A DNA stretch of 6,528 bases from Legionellaceae bacterium (GTDB lineage Bacteria; Pseudomonadota; Gammaproteobacteria; Legionellales; Legionellaceae). The stretch is taken from the NCBI GenBank assembly GCA_947505025.1, contig CANNIJ010000082.1, forward strand, positions 1 through 6,528. The letters are read 5' to 3'. A program made the translations under genes and the position numbers. Within the stretch, counting starts at the first letter, position 1. Each line of letters starts with the position of its first letter. Below the pieces are notes generated by a model that did no database searches, was not told where the DNA came from, and saw nothing but the letters and a program-made list of their open reading frames with translations. Below are positions 1 to 5,034 of the stretch, one piece after another.

Positions 1-310
1 GAGTTGTAAGCGTCCGATAATGAGGATCTTGCCTAAGTTCCGGAGGTCCATAGTCAGCAATATCTGCTAGAGGAGTGTCTAAATCCAATTTACCCTGATC
101 AACCAAATCTAAAACTATAGCTGATGATACAGGTTTACTTAGGGATGCTGCTTGAAATAAAGTATTTGTATCAACCGGTCTTGGTGCTGATGTGTCAGTG
201 TTTCCGTGAGCCACAGCATGACGGGTGTCATTTTGACACCAAGATAACGATAATGCTGGAATATTTGCATTATCAAGCAGTTTTTGCATTAATTCTTGTT
301 GTTCTTTCAT
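1..310 (-). CDS. Beta-lactamase/esterase-family serine hydrolase, 5' part only
   Basis: The first 103 residues of a serine hydrolase of the class C beta-lactamase / penicillin-binding-protein-like family. The gene runs off the left window edge, so about the N-terminal quarter is visible. Reading leftward from the ATG at 310, the SxxK motif is SLSK at residues 56-59, so Ser56 is the predicted nucleophile and Lys59 the general base. It follows the family pattern TLFQAASLSKP and leads into AIVLDLVDQGKLDLDTPL, typical of the helix after the active-site serine. The later YxN and HTG-like motifs would lie outside. No signal peptide is seen: the N-terminus is charged and Gln-rich. This argues for a cytoplasmic esterase or peptidase-like enzyme rather than a secreted resistance enzyme. 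GAGGA lies 12 nt upstream. An in-frame ATG at 322 directly abuts that GAGGA, so 310 is preferred. The substrate cannot be predicted. Confidence 0.88.
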   Translation of the reverse strand, partial: MKEQQELMQKLLDNANIPALSLSWCQNDTRHAVAHGNTDTSAPRPVDTNTLFQAASLSKPVSSAIVLDLVDQGKLDLDTPLADIADYGPPELRQDPHYRTLTT

Positions 311-349
311 AAAACACCACATTCCTCAATAGAATGATTTTCAACTTAA

Positions 350-358
350 ATTATAGCA
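350..358 (-). promoter_or_regulatory. Extended -10 promoter of the serine hydrolase gene
   Basis: On the minus strand TGCTATAAT gives a perfect TATAAT (355-350) preceded by the TGn extension. Extended -10 promoters can work with a poor -35. The best upstream match is CAGACA at a long 19-bp spacing. A start near 343 would give a leader of about 33 nt before the ATG at 310. The hydrolase is therefore probably transcribed on its own, not by read-through from the upstream operon. Confidence 0.55.
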
Positions 359-518
359 TTATCTTCTTGTTCATTGTCTGAGTTGGGTATATATCCAGAT
401 TTTGATTATCGTGACATGACGATCGCCACAAAAAAGTCACTGCTGTCGTCAGCTCAACATTTACTTGGTCTCAGTCTGTAAATACATGCCTGAGCTTGAA
501 AAGTAAAATTGAGTATTC

Positions 519-590
519 TCAGTAGTCATCAAATGACAATCCTTGTGGATTGTTCCTCGCCTGCTCTAGTAGTTTTTCTTGTGTAGTCAT
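519..590 (-). pseudogene. HicA-like toxin remnant (N-terminal fragment)
   Basis: A 23-codon minus-strand ORF from ATG 590 to TGA 519 contains EKLLEQARNNPQGLSFDDY. This has the layout of the N-terminus of HicA-family mRNA interferases: K-LL---NNP-G-SFD--, normally followed by LL---GF and the catalytic GSHH segment. The stop cuts it off there. In the overlapping frame the DNA continues as LLRILNFTFQ, which resembles the expected next HicA segment and suggests a frameshift or small deletion. I cannot find a GSHH motif or a HicB partner in the following 200 bp. No good ribosome site precedes the ATG. What is seen is the short peptide; assignment to HicA is by remembered family pattern. Alternatively it is a chance ORF or an independent small protein. 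Confidence 0.35.
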
Positions 591-693
591 GGCGTAACTA
601 TATGCAATTACACTGGGTTGTCAAACATATTGCAAACTTCTCGGGTGCCCTATTTCAAATTGAATTGCATTGCATTGCAGCCTCTTGTAACAA

Positions 694-1872
694 TCACAGC
701 AGCGGTGCGTGCACTACTATGAATTCTGCTCTATATTGTGACGCAAGAATACTTGCTGCTCTTTCCAGTGCTGCATGAGTTGTAATTCTTTGTTTCGAAA
801 CCGCGTGTCGTTGAGATTCCTGAGCCTCGATTCTAATTTTATCCCCCTGATATACATCAATAAGTTTCATTGCATCAGCTATAGTGCTATCGGCTTGAGA
901 TACAACTTTATCTGTATCTATGGTGGTATTTAGGGTTTGGTTAATTGAGTAGTTCAATTTATCAGCAGCCTCTTGATTAAAGGCTGCTGTTGCTGCAGCT
1001 TGAATTCTGAGAGCGGCTAATAACTCGACTAGAACTTTAGTCATCTTGGTTAAATCGGAATGGTTTGCATAAAATGATGTACTTATCTGTTGCAGATGAT
1101 CTAGATTATGCAACAGTTCTGTCGCTCCTGTTGAGAATTTTTGATCTGTTATGTCCAGTTGACTGATGTTTTTTGATACTGAGTCCGTAAGTTCAGCCCA
1201 TGATGTTTTTACTGTTGCAAAAACTTCTCCCATTTTTTGTGTACTATCCCCCAAGAGATCCCTGGTTAAATCAAGTTTGCCATTGATCGCCATTAACTGC
1301 TTCATTTGTTCTTCGAACGCGGTAATTTGAGTCTCAAAGGCTTGGATGTCTTCTGCTTGCTGTAGATTCATGCCGCAAAATGAAGTCAATACAGATTTCA
1401 GACTTACCTCAATCTCATCGAGATGTTGTACAGATTCAGTAAGTGATTTTTCTAACTCTACAATATCAACCCCCAGTCGTGCGTCTCTTTTTAAGATAGC
1501 CGAGTGCTGATTTTCTAAAATCAATGTGATGGCTGAATATAGCACCAAGGTTACGACAGCAAAAACAATAACTAAATTGCAGGCAATGCCGATACAAGCT
1601 CCAAGCGCAACAATGCTGACTAATAGACCTAGTTTGTTCCACCATCGCAAATTACCATAGCTGTGGGCTAAATTATCGATAAAGCTGTCATCCGCATGAT
1701 AGAGTTTGATCATAAGATTCATATTGGATTGAAAATCTTTAATCTTCTTTCCTTGGACCAACATTTTCTTTAACTGATCTGCAGCATCGATTTTTAGTTC
1801 AGACAAGCTTCGTGGTGGTTGGCTTGGAGCACCTGTGTTTGCCTGCTGGGTGTTATCTTGTGATTTTGTCAT
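694..1872 (-). CDS. Unrecognised membrane coiled-coil protein, fourth gene of operon
   Basis: A 392-residue protein of unrecognised family. Residues 1-22 are polar and disordered-looking (Gln/Asn/Pro). Residues 23-78 are helical. Residues 81-119 form one uninterrupted hydrophobic stretch of about 40 residues, long enough for a two-helix membrane hairpin. From about 125 the protein is almost all helix, with heptad-like spacing through 130-270 (runs such as VELEKSLTESVQHLDEIEVSLKSVL broken up by Gln/Asp), then an Ala-rich segment near 290-305. It ends in hydrophobic FIVVHAPLL. There is no N-terminal signal peptide. The ATG at 1872 follows GAGGAA by about 6 nt, a strong site, so the start is secure. 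It lies 28 bp after the upstream gene and should share its transcript. A membrane hairpin flanked by long helices recalls alpha-helical pore-forming toxins and membrane-remodelling proteins, but no signature motif supports a name. Confidence 0.9.
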   Translation of the reverse strand: MTKSQDNTQQANTGAPSQPPRSLSELKIDAADQLKKMLVQGKKIKDFQSNMNLMIKLYHADDSFIDNLAHSYGNLRWWNKLGLLVSIVALGACIGIACNLVIVFAVVTLVLYSAITLILENQHSAILKRDARLGVDIVELEKSLTESVQHLDEIEVSLKSVLTSFCGMNLQQAEDIQAFETQITAFEEQMKQLMAINGKLDLTRDLLGDSTQKMGEVFATVKTSWAELTDSVSKNISQLDITDQKFSTGATELLHNLDHLQQISTSFYANHSDLTKMTKVLVELLAALRIQAAATAAFNQEAADKLNYSINQTLNTTIDTDKVVSQADSTIADAMKLIDVYQGDKIRIEAQESQRHAVSKQRITTHAALERAASILASQYRAEFIVVHAPLL

Positions 1873-1873
1873 G

Positions 1874-1896
1874 ATAATTCCTCACATGGAGATTAT
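1874..1896 (-). promoter_or_regulatory. Short hairpin covering the ribosome site of the 392-aa gene
   Basis: In the 28-bp gap before the start at 1872, ATAAT/ATTAT plus TCC/GGA pair around a 6-nt loop with a single bulged base at 1891. The pairing covers most of the GAGGA ribosome site (minus strand, about 1883-1879). If it forms in mRNA it could tie translation of this last gene to ribosomes finishing the gene before it. Eight pairs, mostly A-U, make it weak. Confidence 0.3.
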
Positions 1897-1900
1897 TAAT

Positions 1901-2851
1901 TTATGCGCTAAATAAGCCTAGACCTCGAATCGCAGAAGATTTTGACTCTACAGGTAAATCTTGTCTTGATTCCAGCGCGTCGGACAGCATGGTGATAGTT
2001 TGAGTTAATTGCTTATTTTCATTATGTAAAACTGTGATTTCATCAAATTGATGTTTATTGATTTCAGGCCAAGAGTTAAGCTCGGCTTTATAACTATTTA
2101 CTGTCATTTCTAATTGTTGCACAATCCGTGCTAATCGATCATTGTCTGAGCGAAGATGGATAACTTCTAGCGCTTTCACTGAGTCTGTGTTAGATAAAGT
2201 TGTTTGTAATAACTCTTGTGATGCACACAATTGTTGTGTAATGGTTTCTATCTCATCCATGTTCTTTTGGGTGTTGCTGTGCAGCGCTTGCTGAGTACTA
2301 TCAAGACATATTATTACATCTTTCAGTTCTGCTTCTTTTTCAGTTAACGAATCTTTAGTGGTTTGTAGTTCTTGATTAAGCATTGTGAGCTTTAATTTAC
2401 ACTCAACAAGCTCTGCAGTAATATTACTTGCCGTGCTCTGTGCTTTTTTTGCAGTATTAGTGAGTACAATGGAAGTTTTTGCTAAGTCCTGTGTGGTGGT
2501 TTCTATTTGCAAAACCTTTACCTCTAATTTGCTAGCACTTTCTTGGATATATTGCCGCTGTTCTTTGGCTTGTTGTCTCATTTCGTTAGCATCTTGCGCA
2601 GTTTGCTCTGCGAGCTCACTAGCAAATTGACGAACTTCTTTTTCTCTGGTTCTTAGTTCTTCCTTAAGGATTTTTTGCTCTCGGTTGTCAGCATTATCTT
2701 GATAACGTCCAATGTAATAACAGACTGCTCCAACAATAACACAGCAAATAAGTCCTACACAGACACAGATAGCAATAACTATTGGCAACCCTATTGCAGC
2801 ACCTATTACTGTTGCACCTATAGCGATTGCACCTAACATGATTTTACGCAT
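1901..2851 (-). CDS. Unrecognised membrane-anchored coiled-coil protein, third gene of operon
   Basis: A protein of about 316 residues, family not recognised. From the ATG at 2851, residues 4-48 form an unbroken Gly/Ile/Val-rich hydrophobic stretch. Pro23 is near its middle and there are five cysteines (29, 31, 36, 37, 44), consistent with a two-helix membrane hairpin. After a short RYQDNADNRE linker, residues 55 to about 290 are a long Gln/Glu/Lys/Leu-rich coiled coil with many hydroxylated residues, then a short tail ending GLGLFSA. The layout (membrane anchor then rod) resembles tethering, chemoreceptor-like or phage-tape-like helical proteins, with no diagnostic motif. The start is uncertain. 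The frame is open to a TTG at 2887 with no ribosome site. ATG 2851 has GGAT about 7 nt upstream. ATG 2839 overlaps the stop of a small upstream ORF. I chose 2851. It is 118 bp after the preceding stop and 28 bp before the next gene. Confidence 0.85.
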   Translation of the reverse strand: MRKIMLGAIAIGATVIGAAIGLPIVIAICVCVGLICCVIVGAVCYYIGRYQDNADNREQKILKEELRTREKEVRQFASELAEQTAQDANEMRQQAKEQRQYIQESASKLEVKVLQIETTTQDLAKTSIVLTNTAKKAQSTASNITAELVECKLKLTMLNQELQTTKDSLTEKEAELKDVIICLDSTQQALHSNTQKNMDEIETITQQLCASQELLQTTLSNTDSVKALEVIHLRSDNDRLARIVQQLEMTVNSYKAELNSWPEINKHQFDEITVLHNENKQLTQTITMLSDALESRQDLPVESKSSAIRGLGLFSA

Positions 2852-2919
2852 AATTGTATCCAGATTATAAATTTTTGCGACTGACAATGCCTGTTAGGCC
2901 AATGGGTGGTAATATTCAT
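2833..2919 (-). CDS. Possible 28-codon upstream ORF overlapping the next gene's start
   Basis: ATG at 2919 is preceded by AAGGA with 8-nt spacing, a better ribosome site than any of the candidate starts of the following long gene. The frame encodes 28 residues (begins MNITTHWPNRHCQ, ends CVKSC) and stops at 2833, giving ATGTTAG, where the stop sits one base past an in-frame ATG (2839) of the coiled-coil gene. That layout fits translational coupling by re-initiation. The peptide has no recognisable feature, so it may serve only as a leader. Confidence 0.25.
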   Translation of the reverse strand: MNITTHWPNRHCQSQKFIIWIQLCVKSC

Positions 2920-2969
2920 GAATCAGATCCTTATATTTATTAACAGTTGTTTAAGTAATTTATTTGACG

Positions 2970-3590
2970 CTATTTATTGTTATTTTTTATAACAGGTCGT
3001 ACCTCGCTTAAAGCTGCATAAGTTTCAGGTAAATACGTTTCAACAATAGTTATTGTTTTTTGGTGATGCGCATCTCGTTCGTTATAAAAAACATTTAATA
3101 TATCTAATGAAGTTTCAACGTCAGGTTCTAATGCTGGGTATGAATCTAAAAGTTCACTTAAAAGATCAAGCATACCTGTTCGATTCTCAAAATTTTTATC
3201 ATAAGATTCAAGAGTTTGTGTGATTAAATATTGTTGTTGGTGTTGATAAGAGGTTAGTAATGTTGGTATCTGTCTATGTGCGGCGCGTATATCTGTCCTG
3301 GAGTTCTTAAGTGCGATATGAATCGCATGCATATCATGATCTTGAGCAACCATGAGATCAATACATTCTTTTAGTTTTTGTGTAACCTGTTGACTGACTA
3401 ATAATTTAGGCCTGGGTTTTGTATAAAATAAGCCAGCACAACAATCTGCAAAACATGTGGCAACGCATTGCACCATAGGGCTTAATGTTGAATAGATTGG
3501 CGCAGGCAATTCATTTGTATCAGATCCAGGCCTGGTGTTACGTACCATATCATTTCTCCATGGTTTATCTAAAAGTTTAAAAAATGGCAT
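2970..3590 (-). CDS. Unrecognised 206-aa helical protein, second gene of operon
   Basis: A 206-residue protein, family not recognised. The N-terminal 38 residues are basic and Pro-rich. Residues 39-55 form an amphipathic or weakly hydrophobic patch with Cys42, Cys46, Cys50 and Cys51 (core CVATCFADCCAGLF), followed by Pro/Lys. The remainder is predicted helical, with a His/Gln-rich middle (105-125) and acidic helices (140-190), and ends in KNNNK. There is no true membrane segment, unlike its three operon partners. The start at 3590 is well supported: AGGAAA lies about 6 nt upstream, inside the preceding gene, and the two coding regions overlap by 14 bp, so translation is probably coupled. The cysteine patch could bind metal, form disulphides or be lipid-modified. 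These are inferences only. Confidence 0.88.
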   Translation of the reverse strand: MPFFKLLDKPWRNDMVRNTRPGSDTNELPAPIYSTLSPMVQCVATCFADCCAGLFYTKPRPKLLVSQQVTQKLKECIDLMVAQDHDMHAIHIALKNSRTDIRAAHRQIPTLLTSYQHQQQYLITQTLESYDKNFENRTGMLDLLSELLDSYPALEPDVETSLDILNVFYNERDAHHQKTITIVETYLPETYAALSEVRPVIKNNNK

Positions 3591-4437
3591 TGGTTTCCTC
3601 GGTTCGTTCGTTAGTATCGATTATTTTTTGTTGATTACGTTTTGCAAAGAAACTGCCGATTAACAGCCCTGATCCAGATGCTGCAGATACACTTCCTGCG
3701 GTAATCATAATTACGAATGGAATGCTAGCGATCCCATAAGTTGCACATAAAATCGCTGCCACCCCTGCAATGATAAGCACCACTGCAATGACAACCAGGA
3801 TGTTGCTGCACATCATTTGCAGCAACAAGCTCGGTTGAATTTGATCGTAGGTTAAATCATGGTTGAGTCTTTCTGACATGCAAGATTTAAAGGTTTGTTC
3901 ACGTTTGTACGCATCTTGAGTTTTGTTTGCTTGAAATGATGCCAGAACATAAGCGGTACGTGCAGCCGCATAGGTGTGTGAATATACATAACAAGCTGCT
4001 CTTTTAGATTTTTGAGTTACTGTTGCATCTTTTGAGAATGCAGATTGATAATTTGAGTTAATTTGCTCATCAGTAACGTTTATTTTTGCCTCTATTTCAT
4101 GCACGAGATCAGCATATGATGTATCAATCGCTTTGCGAATAGGAGTTTTGCGGTGACTGAAAGTATGTCTCGCTGCTATAAGACTGCGTTCATAAGCAAA
4201 TTTAAGATTAGCAGTGTCTGCAACGCCGACTGAGTAGAGTGTCGCCTGGCCAGATGCTTTTAGTTGACTCATTGCTCCCAGCGCTGCTGCCGCATCAGCA
4301 CATTCTTCACTGTGTTTTTTGGCGGCATCTGCAGCGGCTTGACTTGCGGCATTACAAGCATATTGATCAGATGATTCATTTGTTGTGTAAGCCTCAAATG
4401 CTAGGACCAGCAATTCATCGATGGTTTGTTGTTTCAT
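3577..4437 (-). CDS. Unrecognised Ala-rich membrane protein, first gene of operon
   Basis: A 286-residue protein, family not recognised. Residues 1-200 are helical and very rich in Ala, especially 28-55 and 145-172, with scattered Tyr and Lys. There is no signal peptide. Two hydrophobic segments follow near the C-terminus, about 211-234 and 239-265, separated by only a few residues. This is a membrane hairpin with a Gly/Ser-rich second helix, leaving a charged tail of about 22 residues (begins KRNQQKIIDT). The N-domain and tail should therefore be on the same side. The ATG at 4437 follows AAGGTGA by about 5 nt, so the start is clear. It opens the four-gene operon and overlaps the next gene by 14 bp. 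A dyad-flanked promoter lies about 50-80 bp upstream. Hairpin-near-terminus topology is common in bacterial proteins that insert into membranes after synthesis, including secreted effectors, but that is only suggestive. Confidence 0.9.
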   Translation of the reverse strand: MKQQTIDELLVLAFEAYTTNESSDQYACNAASQAAADAAKKHSEECADAAAALGAMSQLKASGQATLYSVGVADTANLKFAYERSLIAARHTFSHRKTPIRKAIDTSYADLVHEIEAKINVTDEQINSNYQSAFSKDATVTQKSKRAACYVYSHTYAAARTAYVLASFQANKTQDAYKREQTFKSCMSERLNHDLTYDQIQPSLLLQMMCSNILVVIAVVLIIAGVAAILCATYGIASIPFVIMITAGSVSAASGSGLLIGSFFAKRNQQKIIDTNERTEETNAIF

Positions 4438-4462
4438 AGTTCACCTTATAGAACATAGAGCA

Positions 4463-4515
4463 ATCCAAGTTTTGCAGACGTTAAAATGTTATAAACGTCA
4501 AAATTTGGATGCTAA
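4463..4515 (-). promoter_or_regulatory. Candidate operon promoter with -10 inside a long inverted repeat
   Basis: Reading leftward, TTAGCA (4515-4510), a 16-bp spacer and TATAAC (4493-4488) form a plausible sigma70 promoter, with a start near 4481 and a leader of about 44 nt. The -10 lies in the 11-nt centre of an inverted repeat. GACGTT (4477-4482) matches AACGTC (4494-4499), TTTT/AAAA continues beyond a 3-nt bulge, and ATCCAAG (4463-4469) pairs with TTTGGAT (4504-4510). That is about 17 paired positions. A dyad centred on a -10 is typical of a repressor operator. It could instead act as an RNA hairpin for any transcript starting further upstream. Confidence 0.45.
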
Positions 4516-4664
4516 CTGATGGTTTTAGGTGTATGCGGCAAGCGATTTAGAATAGATTTTAAAAAAATGAAGACTAGATTGTTCATGACCACGTTTCCTT
4601 ATGTTGAAGTTGAATTAGGTTATCCAGTCAAGATCCATCGAGACTTTAAATGTAACCAGGCAGC

Positions 4665-4693
4665 AGTATGCCGAGAAAAACACCAACAGTCAA
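4665..4693 (-). promoter_or_regulatory. Alternative upstream operon promoter
   Basis: On the minus strand TTGACT (4693-4688), exactly 17 bp, and CATACT (4670-4665) match the sigma70 consensus at 5/6 and 4/6. A 7-bp inverted repeat, ACCAACA (4682-4688) and TGTTGGT (4704-4710), overlaps the -35. Transcripts from here would carry a leader of about 220 nt including the 4463-4510 hairpin. Confidence 0.35.
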
Positions 4694-4766
4694 TGCTGCT
4701 GCTTGTTGGTTGTTTAATTGACAACTCACGCGCATTTTAGAGAGAATTCTTGTGTGTTAGGCCTAT

Positions 4767-4874
4767 GATTGTCTACAGACACATATTATGCACATATTGT
4801 ATTCTTTGTCTTATAGGGATGACAGGGATTGTCTGACATGATGTCGCCAAGTGGCGTAGCACAATGTATGTGCT
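4767..4874. repeat. Cluster of short inverted and direct repeats (origin or transfer-like)
   Basis: Back-to-back short dyads fill this stretch: GTCT-AC-AGAC (4771-4780), GACA-GGGAT-TGTC (4821-4833), TGTC-T-GACA (4830-4838), GACAT-G-ATGTC (4835-4845), CGCCA-AG-TGGCG (4845-4856) and AGCACA-ATGTA-TGTGCT (4858-4874). Two direct copies of CACATATT start 11 bp apart (4780 and 4791), and GATTGTCT recurs at 4767 and 4827. Such density outside genes is typical of protein-binding control DNA such as origins or transfer origins. Each element alone is short enough to be chance. Confidence 0.4.
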
Positions 4875-4990
4875 TCGCTCGCGCCCTTTCGCTTTAACCT
4901 AGCTGGTTTTATTTTAAGATTGAACCAAATGCAACCATGTTAGGCATGAGCTTCACACACCATTAATCTTGCTGAGACTTCCCCACATTG

Positions 4991-5013
4991 TTACCCACAG
5001 TTTTTGTGGATAA
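4991..5013. promoter_or_regulatory. Two opposed DnaA boxes, candidate replication origin element
   Basis: The minus strand carries the perfect DnaA box TTATCCACA at 5013-5005. The plus strand carries TTACCCACA at 4991-4999, one base off. They face each other across a 5-nt gap, forming a dyad, 21 bp past the Rep-like gene's stop codon. Placing DnaA boxes just downstream of rep matches plasmids such as the IncFII group (established). Function here is inferred. The same dyad could form a weak RNA hairpin but lacks a U tract for termination. Confidence 0.5.
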
Positions 5014-5034
5014 ATACAAAATTATAGTCTATGG

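Larger units (their letters stand above)
311..693. other. Intergenic region between operon end and hydrolase gene
   Basis: This 383-bp stretch holds the hydrolase promoter (350-358) and a broken HicA-like reading frame (519-590). It also contains a short perfect hairpin, ACAATCC-TTGT-GGATTGT at 536-553, inside that frame, and three tandem ATTGC copies at 664-678 just after the operon's last stop. I see no GC-rich stem followed by a T run on the minus strand, so the operon ending at 694 has no obvious intrinsic terminator here. No other convincing gene is present. Confidence 0.6.
4516..5034. other. Non-coding region: operon promoters and candidate origin
   Basis: About 520 bp without a convincing gene lie between the Rep-like gene and the cargo operon. 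The left part (4516-4740) carries the distal operon promoter. A plus-strand frame of 73 codons there lacks a ribosome site and is not called. The right part (4741-5034) is rich in short inverted and direct repeats, ends with two DnaA boxes beside the Rep stop codon, and is the best candidate for a replication origin. Confidence 0.45.

Noticed and set aside
411..451. Overlapping inverted repeats GTGAC/GTCAC and TGACGA/TCGTCA
   Set aside because: Short arms with long loops that exclude one another. No promoter or gene relation explains them.
536..553. Perfect 7-bp hairpin as terminator of the cargo operon
   Set aside because: The stem is short and neither strand has a T run after it. It lies inside the HicA-like fragment.
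664..678. Three tandem ATTGC copies after the operon stop
   Set aside because: Too short to be an array or iteron set, with no further copies nearby.
2385..2630. Plus-strand open frame inside the coiled-coil gene
   Set aside because: It is the mirror of a Gln/Glu/Ala-rich coiled coil, which yields a Leu/Cys/Ser-rich hydrophobic shadow. The same applies to plus-strand frames at 124-312, 4239-4439 and 5566-5841.
4519..4740. Plus-strand open frame of 73 codons
   Set aside because: It has no ribosome site before ATG 4519 or the internal ATG 4567, its composition is unlike a folded protein, and it overlaps a minus-strand promoter candidate. No homology is recognised.
4991..5013. The DnaA-box dyad as a transcription terminator for rep
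   Set aside because: The stem has a mismatch and is not followed by a U tract on the minus strand.
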